A DNA stretch of 64,000 nucleotides from Isoetes taiwanensis (taxonomy: Eukaryota; Streptophyta; Lycopodiopsida; Isoetales; Isoetaceae): assembly GCA_021234155.1 (NCBI GenBank), contig JAJEKV010000003.1:22287569-22351568 (forward strand), read 5' to 3'. Positions within the stretch are counted from its first letter, which is position 1. Each line of letters begins with the position of its first letter. Below the pieces are notes generated by a model, which saw nothing but the letters and a program-made list of their open reading frames with translations, did not search any database and had not been told where the DNA came from. Both the position numbers and the translations under genes were made by a program. Below, in pieces: positions 1 through 11,010 of the stretch.

Positions 1-170
1 ACAGGCAGCATAGGACCACATAGTAGCCCTCGTCGGAGATGCTAACTTTTGCGCTATTCATGCCAAGTGTGTTACCATAATGCCAAAAGATGTGCCTCTC
101 GCCCAGAAGATTCGTGGAGATAACTGTTAGGATAAAGATGGCGTACCTATTTTTGGATGTAACGTTACTG
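1..170 (+). repeat. Direct repeat unit A, copy 1
   Basis: This 170-bp block recurs in the same orientation at 8168-8337 with only a few base differences. Here unit A is followed by unit C, which recurs at 5717. In the second copy unit A is followed by unit D. The block may extend left of the window. I see no coding function; it behaves as a piece of a shuffled dispersed repeat. Confidence 0.85.
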
Positions 171-345
171 CAATGGTTCTATGGCAACATAGAACCATCA
201 TTCTTGGAGAAGACGGGCCCTTTTTTGGAACGTCTATTTTTCCATAAGATCTTTTTTACAGATTATATATCTCATCAGTTCTAGGTTTTCATCATCGGCC
301 TTCCTCTTGAGCGTTCCATCTTTTTGTGTTTTGCCTTCCTACTTT
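169..345 (+). repeat. Direct repeat unit C, copy 1, starting with a hairpin
   Basis: About 175 bp match 5717-5894. The unit opens with a hairpin made of ATGGTTCTATG, the spacer GCAA and CATAGAACCAT, an 11-bp perfect stem. In this copy the flank is unit A; at 5717 the flank is a different sequence. After the shared part the sequence becomes a T- and C-rich tract with local duplications. Confidence 0.75.
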
Positions 346-1849
346 TTGTGTTTCTTGAGCGTTCCATCTTTTTGTGTTTTGCCTTCCTACTTTTTGTGTT
401 TGTAGTTTGTAGACGTAGGCTTCTTTTCATCTAGCAATCTGTAGTTTGTAGATGGGTTGCTTTTTCATTCTGCTTCTAGAAGATGGTCCTTTGCTTTTTC
501 ATGTTTATTTCTAGAAGATTGTTCTCTTTTTTTGCTCTTGCTTTCGCTCTCTCGCTTCTCTCTGGTTTTTTTTTCTTCTTGTACCATTTCGCTTTTGCCT
601 CATGGTTTGTTTCTTCTTATACCATTTCGCTTTTGCCTCACGGTTATCAATTGCTCATGAGATTGTCTCATAAGCATCATGAATTTTACTTAGATCCATT
701 TATCCATTGTGATGCTAAATAGAGTTTGTGAATAGTTTCCTGACATTGCTTTTTCTTACTCTCTAAATCCCGAAAACATGATGTCTTGCCGATCCTCGCT
801 TGTTGCTTTTGTTGCATAATCGCTGACAAATTTTTCTTTAACTGTCTCCCGGCTTTTTATATTTGTACAAATCCAATTTTCTTTGCTTTGAGCCCTCAGT
901 ACTACAACGGTAACAACATATAGTTGGTGTCCAAATTGTGGTTCAAGCTAGTGACCGCTAAAATTTCATCTATCTTGTTAGGCTAAAAATTATTAAGTTA
1001 CTAGGTCGATTTTGCTCCTTCACGCCCACGTATGGATCTCGGAACACCTAATCCGCTTCACCGGCCGTAACGTGGGAAGCCCCGTAGATCCGGGTTATCC
1101 TCTTCCTAAAATCGCCAATTCGTTAGCAAATCTTCCTTCCGATCCGCACCCAAATCGTTTCGCATGCATTTCGCCCCTAGAATGGGTAGTTCATCTTTCA
1201 TGCCACTTTCGGTAATGCCTCCATATCTAAACCCTCGCCGAACAGAGCAAAAGATGCGGTTGTTTTTCCTCTAGCTTTAGTCTTCTAGCTTAATCACCGT
1301 CCTCTAGTTTCTATTTTTCTTCTCGCCATGTTTAGCCTTAGAGCATAATTTAGCAGATTTGGGCCTCAGATCCTGACCGAAGCGATTCACCAGAACCGAA
1401 TTGCATTGGATTTTTATTTCTTTTCCTATTATGAGTCGCTTTTAGCTTTGTCCTTTTTCTTAGCATGAGCTTTTTGTCTCTCCGTACCCGGTACTTACAT
1501 GTCTACTTTTGTGATCTTTCTATTTAGAGCTTTATGTGCAAATCGAGGGTTGAAGCATGAATCTAGAGGCGAGGCCTGCTAGATAATTCTAAGTTTTCTA
1601 TGGACCGATGGTCTTAAGGCCTCAGATATCTTCTCTCGATTACGCGGCATGAGTGTTGTGTTTCAACTCCCACCAGAAGCTTGATGCTACTCATGTCTAT
1701 GCATCCAATTATCTCGCACCTTTCTTAAAGAGCAAATCGTTAAAAATTGGCTATGCATGCTTTGAAAGCATCATCCGTAATCGTCTGATTGCTATGTTCC
1801 ATGCCTTCCGCATGCACTTAGAGTTTCGTGCAAGCCATGGCAAAGAAGG
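346..1849. other. T-rich stretch with no recognisable gene
   Basis: The stretch is pyrimidine-rich on the plus strand, with short imperfect repeats around 350-400 and 560-640 and no ORF resembling a known family. The ORFs present are short and low in complexity. I read it as decayed repeat DNA. Confidence 0.5.
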
Positions 1850-2850
1850 CACCGGTTCTCCATTTTAATACTTTCAAGGGTAGCTTTATAAGCATCCGCT
1901 TCAGCTTTTAGAAGCTCGTTTTCTAAGACCTTCATTCTCATGTCCTCATTCTCTTCTCGCCAGCCTTCTTCTTCTCCCTATTAATAATCTTAAGTCGCTT
2001 CAATGCCATATCCACCCGTGATTCCCAACTTTTCTTTCTCTCCGAGGCTGCTTTTTTCTCCTCCATATATTTTGTTGTCGGGCCACACCGCTCATCTTCT
2101 AGCCTTCTCGCAATCATTTAGATAATCTTGAATCCTAGCATCACATTCTACTTTCATGGATCTCACCAAGAAGTCCGCTTCCTCAACTCTTTGTTCCATG
2201 TTGATAAGTTTACCATCCCATTCTTTCTTTCCAAATTAAAATTTTTATAGCTTTTGCCTGTGCCTCTAAGTATAGCCTTTCCTTTTTATCATGCATGAGT
2301 GAAATTTGTTGCATTAGATGCTGTATTTTATTCTCTAGTTGGTGACATAGCCTAGTTTTTCCACACATGTCCGCTCATGGAGTCGTTCAAACTTTGCAGC
2401 TTTCTATTGCCTCATTCAAACATGTGTTCATGTGTCCTCTCTCTTTGTTGTATTCCTCATGTCTCTTGTCAAGTTCTATTTCTAACCTTGAAACCTCACT
2501 TTCAACTTAAGCGAGATGATATCGATGATTCAAATCGGTGATTTGCAACCCATAAGTTCAATCTCCAAGTATTTGCGTGTCTTTAATATGGCCTACTAAT
2601 GCTTTTATGTTTTCAAGATGTCCCCGCGGCTTCATCTTCCATCCGCTTTATCTCCAACTCAAACTTCTCATTTGCTCATTATAGACCTTGCATCTTTCTT
2701 CTAAATCGGATTTCTTGGTTTTCGAGTGCTTCAAGTTCTTTCCTTATATCATTGTTCTTATTAACAAGTTCAATAGCATGGATTCCCAACTCTCCATTTT
2801 TGAACCTTTATGCTTCCTTCTCCTCCATGCAAAGAAATTAGGTGTTAGTA
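1850..2850 (-). pseudogene. Decayed coiled-coil protein remnant (minus strand)
   Basis: Read on the minus strand, this kilobase gives several in-register blocks rich in Glu, Lys, Arg and Leu, for example EEKKAASERKKSWESR near 2000-2060 and ELEIKRMEDEAAG near 2630-2690. They are separated by stops and frame changes. The composition and heptad-like spacing suggest a degenerate coiled-coil protein. The strong T/C bias of the plus strand follows from this purine-rich coding strand. I do not recognise a family; a retroelement gag or a plant coiled-coil gene would both fit. No start, stop or intron boundaries can be set. Confidence 0.35.
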
Positions 2851-5707
2851 TACCAGTGTTCTAAGGTCATCCGCCCCGCTTTTGCTTGTAGAATTTGCAA
2901 TGTCGCTCATCCGCCCCCCTTTGCTTGCTTGTAGAATTTGCAATGTCGTTCATCTTAAACGCTTAAGAGAATATGCCTCCATTAATGAAAGTGCAATTGC
3001 TATTGCATGATAACTAGTCGCAATCTATAAGGTTCATCATATTTGTCAATTTTACAAGAAGTTGTTCGACACATGCAAAAATAATAGTTGGACATGTATT
3101 GCTCATATGGAATACATGTGCCTTTTGCTCAAAGACATGCATATGTCTCATCACCTATTGCAGATTTGAGAATAACCTCTTGCCAAACTCTAGTTTTTTC
3201 TCTCAGAAATATTTTAAATCTCCGACTATCATTTTTGAATCTAGATTCCTCTTCTTTCAGGCTTGCACTATATAGACTTCAAAGAAGGTATTCTTTGTGC
3301 ATACAAACTTCTTCATCATGATCATGCACTATTAGCGTATTTAGGAATTGATAGTTGAACTTTGATAGTTGAACTTTGCTTCACCGCATCACGCCTTCAT
3401 CCCAAAGACCTTATGATCATTTTCTTTATATTTCTCCAAACTTGGTTGCGGCATGTATCTTGAACTCTCCCTGGTCTTGACATCTCATCTCACTTCTTGT
3501 TCAAAGAGCCACAATTTGGTCCATTTGCAATTTGGCCTTCCGAAATTCTCTCCCGATTGCTCGATTGTGCCTCGCACTGACTGCTTTCGTGTTCACTCCG
3601 AGGCAAATACTCTTCGTAGTTTTCTCGTGAGGCAAATGTTCTTCGTAGTTTTCCCCGAGGCAAATGCTTCGCAACTATAATTTCTCAAGATTTTTTGACT
3701 TTGCAACCTTCTTTGTACCATTGACACGGAATGCATATTATTGATCCATCATGCCAGATGTTTTTGGCTTTGCGTAAATGTTTCTCTCGCTCTCTCACCG
3801 CACTTGAATCAATTCCTTCTTTAATATCAAGTCCGATGGTTTCTTGAGCATTCTTTTGTGTTTTATCTTCCTATTTTCCTTCTTCTAGATATGTGTAGAT
3901 TATTTGCTAAGTTCTCTAGCTATGATCGGGAATCATTAATACCTTCGATTATTTCTCTTGTCAATCTCGCATGCAGCCTAGTGCTTAAGTAGATTTAAAT
4001 CTTAAATGGGTAAAGAATGTCTATCTAGTCTTTAACACTTTGCATGTTTTCTCGCCTTGCTTGCTTCAGAATTGCTTGTAGAATTGCTCTAGGTTTCGTG
4101 AGCTTTTAAATCTCACGTGTTAACCGACTAAGCTATGCCATTATCGCAATACATATTTCGCCCTGTCTTGTTCATTTATATTATATCATACCGATTTATT
4201 TATTTTTGTCATTTACTTTCTAATGTCTCTTTAGTTTTCTAGTTGGAACCTCGGTTTGTTAACCCAAAGGACCCACTTTTGACTTGTTGGGAACTATAGT
4301 TTTATTCTGGTTCAAAGTTATATGAGACCATAGTTTTATTCTAGATTAGATGTCAAACCATAATTTATATTATCTCTCCTAACGTTTGGCTGGGCATAGT
4401 TTTATTCTAAAATTTTTATCTCTAGAACCATAGTTTTATTCTAGATGTTTTTTTGCTCTTAGAATTTTTTTCTAGACATTTCATAATGTTTTCCATAAAC
4501 CATACCCCATTCATAGAGTTCTGAGACGCTCGAACAAGTGTCTCCCCGGATTACATGGTTGGACCTTAGGTTGTTATCCCATCGACTCAATTCGAACTTG
4601 CCCATGACCATATTTTTTATATTTTGTTCTAATTGACTCAAGTTAGAATTTGCTCAAAGCCATATTTCGTATCTTTTTAGGTTTGGTTTCATTGGGTTTA
4701 GTATTTGCTAATATGTTGAAAATACCTTTGGCAGAATTTGAAGACGCCAAGACGTTATTTTCCTTAAATTCTATTTTCCCTATCTTTTCCATGTTTTCCC
4801 CTTGCATCTTATTTTTTATTGGTTGGGTTTGACCTGTTAAACAATGATGGATTTCTTTTAGCTTTGGAATACGATGTTGAATCGTACTATCAAAAACTTC
4901 TGGTTTTATAAATTTCTATATGTGTTATGCCATCACAAAGCATCTTAGACCCAATATTTTCCCATATATTCTCTTCCTTATTCAATACTAACCGTTTTCC
5001 TCCTTTGATATGCCAAATTCCTCTTTTGATATGCCAAATTCATGCCATCTAGACCCACTAACCCCATCGCTTTCCTTCTTCTCCGCAAAGATCGCCACCA
5101 TTAGGTGATTTTCAATTGGTCCTACTCTTTTATTTGCTAGACCCCTTTTACATAGTGTGGTTCTTACCATTGTTGTTTGAGTTTTCTTTTCAAGTTATGG
5201 ACAAGTTATGGACAATGCCGGAGAAACTCTTGGAGGAGAATTTTTAGAGCATGGAGGAGAAATTTTAGAGTATAAAGGAAAATCTTCTATGCTTCTCAGC
5301 ATAATCGTATACTTCAAATGAACTTAGCCACTACCCAATACACTTGATTAACCCTATCTTTTCTATATATTTCTCCTTTGGCTTTAACATTGCTAGGGTC
5401 TGCATAGTGCTCAAATTTCATGGGTCTTGCTTTTAACTTCTTTGCATTTAAGACGCTTTGAGCTTCTTTCCCTCTTATTCAATTTGACGTAGCATGTTGT
5501 CTCAAAAAGATTTATTTTTCATTTTCTCCTTTTTTCTTTCTTGATGTTTGTTGACTTCTTTTTCTTCTATTGTCTTGTTTGGCATCTCATCTTTTCTTTT
5601 CTCACGAGATTTTCCTGCCATCTACCATTGCACTTAGGATTTATGAGGTGGAGTGTTCCTCTTCTTTCGGTCGTATGTTATTGTTGTTTTTGCTAGAAAA
5701 GTTCTTC
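2851..5707. other. T-rich repeat-like stretch with no recognisable gene
   Basis: There is no coding region I can support. Local tandem duplications occur at 2866-2950 (units ending in a shared GTAGAATTTGCAATGTCG), 3350-3380, 3600-3670 and 5000-5040. A motif containing CATAGTTTTATTCT recurs several times at 4300-4450. At 4095-4160, minus strand, a block begins like a tRNA A box (TAGCTTAGTCGG), but the B box is poor. Confidence 0.45.
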
Positions 5708-5753
5708 CCAAGAATGCAATGGTTCTATGGCAACATAGAACCATCATTCTTGG
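5708..5753. repeat. 20-bp-stem hairpin at a repeat junction
   Basis: The outer arms CCAAGAATG and CATTCTTGG flank the inner arms ATGGTTCTATG and CATAGAACCAT, with a CA bulge on the left and a GCAA loop. All 20 stem pairs match. The left outer arm belongs to the upstream flank and the rest is unit C, so the perfect hairpin exists only at this junction. At 169 the same unit C lacks the outer left arm. Confidence 0.8.
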
Positions 5754-5894
5754 AGAAGACGGGCCCTTTTTTGGAACGTCTATTTTTTCCATAAGATCTT
5801 TTTTTGAAAGATTATATATCTCATCGGTTCTAGGTTTTCATCATCGGCCTTCCTCTTGAGCTGCTCCATCTTTTTGTTTTTTGCCTTCCTACTT
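5717..5894 (+). repeat. Direct repeat unit C, copy 2
   Basis: This is the second copy of the unit at 169-345. Its upstream flank (ending TTCCCAAGAATG) also occurs at 6904-6914, where it is followed by unit D. Four junction types therefore coexist in the first 8.4 kb: A-C, flank-C, flank-D and A-D. Confidence 0.75.
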
Positions 5895-6649
5895 TCCCAC
5901 CCTCCCATGCCCTTTTGCAATATACTTGGAATGCGTGGTCTTTTTTCCTCACTTCATTTGTCTATGTTTCCTTCATTTGTAATTTATGGACGGATGTTCT
6001 TCCCTGCCTTTAGTTGCATTTGATATCTTTCTTCTAGGCGATGTTCTTCCCCGCCTTTGTTTTTCTCGTGGTTGAGTTATTTGACGGATGTTCTTCCCTA
6101 GCGACTAGTTTGCGCTTGTCATTTCCGGCTAGGCGGATGTTCTTCCTCGTCCCTTCGCTTATGCTCATTCTATATGGGTAGCTTGCTCAGTTCTTGCTTC
6201 ATATTGAACGGGAAATATTTTCCCGTATGAATGTTATGGACTTTGACATGACTAATGGTTCCTTAACATGTTTCAGTTTCAAGTTTTCTTTCAGATCTAT
6301 TCAAATCGCATTTGAATTCAGCCATGGCTTCATGACTATGGAGACTACTTCAAGCTGCATTCGGGGTGGAGCCGTGGCTTTATAATTAAGGATGAATTTT
6401 CGATAGCTTCAAGATTCCGTCAAGCTATCATGGCCATTTGGAGTTTGCAATTGTTATGTGAAGACTGCGGATGCACAAGGATTATTTGGCTTCATAACTA
6501 TAGATGAATTTTCAATGGCATCTCACTGGCCAAGCTATCATAGCCATTTGGAGTTTGCAATTGTTATGTGAAGACTGCGGATGCACAAGGATTATTGTCA
6601 ATGATGGTTGGATGATACACTTGTATGACTCCTAGTCTGTTATTTATCT
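5895..6649. other. Degenerate minisatellite-like stretch, no gene
   Basis: At 5990-6145 a degenerate unit containing GATGTTCTTCCC recurs four times. At 6425-6600 a segment containing GGCCATTTGGAGTTTGCAAT and its flank occurs twice, about 120 bp apart. No coding sequence is supported. Confidence 0.5.
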
Positions 6650-6700
6650 CCATGGTTTTCCTCGAAAACCCGAAAGGGCGAGGTTTTTATTCCAGTTGAT
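6650..6700. repeat. Hairpin module shared with 38.3 kb
   Basis: CCATGGTTTTCCTCGAAAAC, then a GGGCGAGG arm and a T-rich tail, closely resembles the block at 38323-38365. Each copy can pair its CCTCGAAAACCC arm with a GGG..GAGG arm. The shared block suggests a common retroposon 3' region. Confidence 0.5.
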
Positions 6701-6914
6701 AAATCCCTGACTTTGAGATTCATTGTGGCTTATCTCTATTCTTATTGAAACCCTCGGTAATTGTCTACTTCCGGGGTTTATTTAGCTTTCTATCTTCTTG
6801 ACAATCATTTTTACTACTATGCCTTTGTACTTTGATTTTGAACGCTCAATAAGGAAGCCACTTCACATCGGTCGTATGTTATTGTTGTTTTTGCTAGAAA
6901 AGTCTTCCCAAGAA

Positions 6915-7322
6915 TGTATATTTTGTTGTCTTAAAACAATCTTCTGCACCCTATATATGTTTAAGCTTTTCATGTAGTTTTACCGTTCGATAAAAAAAGA
7001 AAGAGTAAATAAATAAAATAAAATATGCTTATTTAGTACTGATGTCAGCATATTTAAAGTAACTCTCGCTTTAGGGTTTTACTTTCCTTCTTCTCCCCAG
7101 AGCCTTTCTCCCCTCCTGCTCTCTAGCCCTGTTGCATGGATTACTCTGAACGTCTCCGATGTTACATGGATGGAGAGCACTGGGATCCTCATATCCCTTT
7201 TGAGTTTCTCCATCCCCATCTTCTTCAGGAAGTGCACCTCATCTCCAATATGCAGGCTAACATCTGAATATGTCGCTTGGTTGGACTTCTACACACAAGA
7301 AGTTCATTCCCATTGCGCACAA
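6915..7322 (+). repeat. Direct repeat unit D, copy 1
   Basis: This 408-bp block recurs at 8336-8743 with very few differences. It begins TGTATATTTTGTTG and runs through an A-rich stretch into an ORF start (ATG at 7136). The near identity shows a recent duplication or two insertions of one element. Confidence 0.85.
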
Positions 7323-7540
7323 AAAAGTTCTTGCACAAGCTTAATGCGATGGGCGAGAACTATACCCTTGTGCAGTTGTCGGACCAAGGTTGGACTCTTA
7401 TTCAGTATTATCCTTTACAGACGGAGGCCATAAGCGTTGAAGAACTCGCAAGGGCAGAAGCACAACGGGTCATGGAGATGGCCATGGTAGTCGACGTCCA
7501 AGAGATAGCAAGTGGGGACCCTAATGTTAGAGGCATTTAG
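7136..7540 (+). pseudogene. Decayed unrecognised ORF (possible retroelement gag), copy 1
   Basis: The reading frame from the ATG at 7136 begins MDYSERLRCYMDGEHWDP and hits a stop after about 43 codons. The reading then continues in another frame, including NAMGENYTLVQLSDQGWTLI and EELARAEAQRVMEMAM, up to about 7540. A second copy of the same start lies at 8557. The family is not recognised. A gag-like or domesticated gag-like protein is a guess based on its repetition within mobile DNA. Confidence 0.4.
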
Positions 7541-8167
7541 TACCTTTACCTTGTCGATAGAGACTGCATCGTAGAAGGGGTCATCTTCGCTTTACCTTTA
7601 TATTCCTTTGATGAGGCAGGCCAGAAGTATGTATGGAAGGAAATCCTAGGGTACCTCATTTCGACCTCCTATAACCAATTGAGCACGATATGGTAGCCAA
7701 GCCCGACAGGTGCCAAGCACAGATGGCTAGGAGGAGTGACGTCTGTCAGGCAAAGGAGCGCCATTTCCAATAGCAAGCAGAGGGGGAAGCAGAGCAGCAA
7801 GCCAAGCAAGATGCTGACATGCCACCCCAAGTCCCCGGAAAAAGAAGGCGTAAATATACAGTGCGCAAACTTGGGGATGGTTACAAGGTGCATCTCCAAA
7901 GCTGTTGGTGGGGTGAGTACAGAGACGTCATCAGCTCGATGCGGAGAACGGGTCTAAGTTGCTTGACCTTCTCCAGCCTCAATCGGCTGCCCAAAGGAAG
8001 CGCCATAAGTAGAAGCTGGGCATAGTAGCCCTGCAGGAGATCCACAAGTATGAGAAGACCACTGAACTTTTGATATAGAAGTTGCCCCTTCAGTGGTTAG
8101 TCCGAGAGATTGCCCAAGTGTTCAGGATTGATCTCAGGTTCTATACTTATGCCATGCTTGCATTGCA

Positions 8168-8337
8168 ACAGGCAGCATAGGACCACATAGTAGCCCTCGT
8201 CGGAGACGCTAACCTTTGCGCTATTCATGCCAAGTGCGTTACCATAATGCCAAAAGATGTGCCTCTCGCCCAGAAGATTCGTGGAGATAACTGTTAGGAT
8301 AAAGATGGCGTACCTATTTTTGGATGTAACGTTACTG
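8168..8337 (+). repeat. Direct repeat unit A, copy 2
   Basis: This matches positions 1-170 along its full length and is joined directly to unit D (copy 2), sharing the dinucleotide TG at the junction. Confidence 0.85.
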
Positions 8338-8743
8338 TATATTTTGTTGTCTTAAAACAATCTTCTGCACCCTATATATGTTTAAGCTTTTCATGTAGTT
8401 TTACCGTTCGATAAAAAAAGAAAGAGTAAATAAATAAAATAAAATATGCTTATTTAGTACTGATGTCAGCATATTTAAAGTAACTCTCGCTTTAGGGTTT
8501 TACTTTCCTTCTTCTCCCCAGAGCCTTTCTCCTCTCCTGCTCTCTAGCCCTGTTGCATGGATTACTCTGAACGTCTCCGATGTTACATGGATGGAGAGCA
8601 CTGGGATCCTCATATCCCTTTCGAGTTTCTCCATCCCCATCTTCTTCAGGAAGTGCACCTCATCTCCAATATGCAGGCTAACGTCTGAATATGTCGCTTG
8701 GTTGGACTTCTACACACAAGAAGTTCTTTCCCATTGCGCACAA
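8336..8743 (+). repeat. Direct repeat unit D, copy 2
   Basis: Near-identical to 6915-7322. Homology ends at 8743, after which the two copies diverge at once, which marks a sharp breakpoint inside the decayed ORF. Confidence 0.85.
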
Positions 8744-9640
8744 CATGGGAACCCTGCCAAGTTATATCTCCTCCGTCAGCTTTTGATACCGTCAGCTTTT
8801 GATACAGATGTTACGAGATGACCGCCATGCCTATGATATCCTCTATGGTATCACTTGGAGAGGCAAGAATTTGCCTACCTTCCAGGGGGGCGGCCAGACT
8901 TATTTTGAGGTTCGATTTGCACTGGCCATTTTGATGGACTGATACATAGATGATGAGGATATAGAAGAGGAGAGGAGGAAGATATCTAACCACAGTGCCC
9001 AGGAAGACGATGAGAGAGTGGATTAAGGATGATTTGGTTCAGTGGAAACAGTTGGCCGAGGAGATGCTGCCTCATAAGAGCCAGTGAAGTAAGCTTGTGT
9101 GGCTGGATAGGAGATCCGTCATCAATGTCAATGGGTACGAGTATCTTGCTCAGCGACATCATGTGGACTTATCGTGTTATTAGCAATCTCAATGGAAGAA
9201 AAAGACGCATGTCCTTTACGAATTAGCAGAGTATTGCATGGATGAATTGTTTGACTTCTCCACTCCTGAGCTTCCACCTCCTGAAGCGACTCTTGCAGTA
9301 GCAAGATTTTGACCCCGTCACTACTCTTTTGAAGCTCCGACATCTTACGCTCTAAGAAGTCCCATTTGAACCACCAGAGGAAGCTTTTACCGCTATGGGA
9401 TGTCATGTTCCCAATACCAATGACGTGGATGTTTCCATGAAGCCAGATGAGGAAGAGGGGTATTTGATAGATAACAAGGACTATATTCGAGAAGAAAAAG
9501 AGGAAGTTAAGGAGGAGGAGTTGACAGTAGATCTGGATAAGAAACTTGCCCCTCCACCCTACCCCCCCTCCCCCCTCCCCCGCGACCAAAGCAAAGGACT
9601 TGGGCCACCATGTCGCCCGCTTCTTCCTCTCTACCTTTAA
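8557..9640 (+). pseudogene. Decayed unrecognised ORF, copy 2 with extended 3' part
   Basis: The frame starts as in copy 1 and is then broken. Downstream plus-strand blocks still read like protein: DDRHAYDILYGITWRGKNLP near 8820-8880, a Glu-rich acidic segment (EEKEEVKEEELTVDLD) near 9490-9540, and a proline-rich segment just after. A short duplication of GTCAGCTTTTGATAC at about 8777-8807 is one frame-breaking event. The family is not recognised. Confidence 0.35.
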
Positions 9641-10074
9641 GGAGGACCATGTGTTGCTCGTTGCAAAGGATCTAGCTCCCGAGGCCGAGGCATCCTGGTG
9701 GTGGCCAGTTCGAGTGTTGGAGACACTTGCAGAACACAAGAACATCAAATCCCAACAGCTCACTCTTGCATTGGTGCGGCATGACCTTGCCATTACCGTC
9801 CTGGGCTTGGATGAGCATGAAAATGCTCGTAGCGGTGCCATTGGCGATTTCCTTTCTACCAGAGATTGCGTCAGTAGCTGTCGTCACTGTCAGCTCTGGT
9901 GTCGCCTTGCTTCGTCACCCACAAAAACTGCATGAGCCCCCAACTCCTATGCAAGATGAAGCAGAATCAAGCTCTTAAAATAGTCTTTCTGGTATCTATG
10001 ATAGACTCGTAGGGATAGACTGACAGATGGATCTCCAGAAGTCAATGCAGACAGAATTCATGGCAATGGATTGG
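9641..10074. other. No supported gene
   Basis: Overlapping ORFs occur on both strands here (a 237-codon minus ORF at 9128-9841 and a 129-codon plus ORF at 9546-9935), but none resembles a known family. The continuation of the decayed plus-strand ORF is the likeliest source. Confidence 0.4.
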
Positions 10075-10079
10075 GCTGG

Positions 10080-10201
10080 TGTTACGCACTATCACCTCTA
10101 AATGGTAACCAACACATCAAATGGGCGGATCCTTCAAGGAAATCATTATCCAATGGGCCTCAACCTTTCCAGGCTTTATCCCATACACCATAGACATATC
10201 A
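10080..10201 (-). repeat. TRIM LTR (3' LTR in element orientation)
   Basis: This 122-bp terminal repeat pairs with 10293-10415 and lies next to the purine tract. It starts TG and ends CA. Confidence 0.92.
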
Positions 10202-10218
10202 ATTCCTCCCCTTCCTCC
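10202..10218 (-). promoter_or_regulatory. TRIM polypurine tract
   Basis: The minus strand reads GGAGGAAGGGGAGGAAT immediately upstream of the LTR, the expected position and composition for plus-strand priming. Confidence 0.85.
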
Positions 10219-10278
10219 AGATGCTTGCCCTCAAGCATGTGGAACACACCAATGTTGCCACGAGGAATTGAACCTTGG

Positions 10279-10290
10279 GCTCTGATACCA
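10279..10290 (-). promoter_or_regulatory. TRIM primer-binding site
   Basis: The minus strand reads TGGTATCAGAGC, the standard plant initiator tRNA-Met complement, separated from the LTR end by two bases. Confidence 0.9.
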
Positions 10291-10292
10291 AA

Positions 10293-10415
10293 TGTTACGC
10301 ACTAGCACCTCTAGTGGTAACCAACACATCAAATCAACGGATCCTTCAAGAAAATCGTTATCCAATGGGCCCCAACCTTTCCAGGCTTTATCCCAATACC
10401 CCATAGACCATATCA
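10293..10415 (-). repeat. TRIM LTR (5' LTR in element orientation)
   Basis: This 123-bp terminal repeat pairs with 10080-10201 and abuts the target duplication GCTGG at 10416-10420. Confidence 0.92.
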
Positions 10416-10420
10416 GCTGG

Positions 10421-11010
10421 CATAAGAACATGTAGTCCACTCCATCTGTCCCTCGAGCTGATAAGTATAGGGGATGTGACCGTAGCCTGCTGGGTGAATA
10501 GTCAGAGGGACTACTCCTAAGTTGCATCTCCCCAGTCCTGATGAGGCAGAAGAGGATCACCCGACTCAGAAGGTCCACGCCAATTACAGGCAACCTAGAG
10601 AGCCACTGCTCGTACACGACTTGAACCCCATTGAGGCCACGCATCACTAGGAGGTGTTGAGCCCATACCTTGCCCACATTCAGTGGCAAGCTATTAGGCC
10701 TAGCCCACAACGCCCTCGGCCGTCCGAATCAATCAGAGTTGAACATGCCCCGCCTAACCCCGCCATTTACTGACCAAAGCGGGGCTCTATCGCGCGGGCC
10801 GCATTAATTGGGTACTAATGAGGCTACCTAGAAACATAATCTATGAAGGCTCTGGGTCTCCATCCCCCTTCCCAATATATAAGAGGTGCGCACAAAGATA
10901 AACTATCATCGTCAAATGAATCTGAGATAATAGACAATATTTCCAAATTGTGGCATCTTTATCAAACGATGAAAAGAGCAAGGTATCATATAAACAATTG
11001 CTGCAATATG
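10421..11010. other. Unassigned sequence with a minus-strand ORF
   Basis: A minus-strand ORF (10231-10710) runs through the TRIM into this flank. Its flank-encoded part contains LLVMRGLNGVQVVYEQWLSR and SRLRSHPLYLSARG, which I do not recognise. The TRIM-derived end shows that the ORF is not a real unit as it stands. Confidence 0.3.

Larger units (their letters stand above)
10080..10415 (-). mobile_element. Complete TRIM/SMART-type miniature LTR retrotransposon
   Basis: The element is 336 bp. Two direct terminal repeats of 122 and 123 bp (10080-10201 and 10293-10415) both begin TGTTACGCACTA and end CATATCA. The 91-bp internal part is non-coding. On the minus strand it holds a primer-binding site TGGTATCAGAGC (initiator tRNA-Met type) two bases inside one LTR, and a purine tract GGAGGAAGGGGAGGAAT directly before the other. 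The 5-bp duplication GCTGG flanks it at 10075-10079 and 10416-10420. The size, LTR length and lack of ORF match TRIM/SMART elements, which depend on other elements for mobility. Transcription would run on the minus strand. The LTRs differ at several sites, so the insertion is not very recent. Confidence 0.93.

Noticed and set aside
4095-4160. tRNA-like block with a good A box on the minus strand
   Set aside because: The anticodon loop has the wrong size and no convincing B box or acceptor stem was found; at most it is a degenerate tRNA-derived retroposon head.
9128-9841. Long minus-strand ORF of 237 codons
   Set aside because: It has no recognisable motif, overlaps protein-like plus-strand text, and spans the proline-rich C-tract, so it is more likely a chance reading of the decayed region.
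10231-10710. Minus-strand ORF of 159 codons
   Set aside because: Its C-terminal third is encoded by the TRIM insertion, so it is not an original coding unit.
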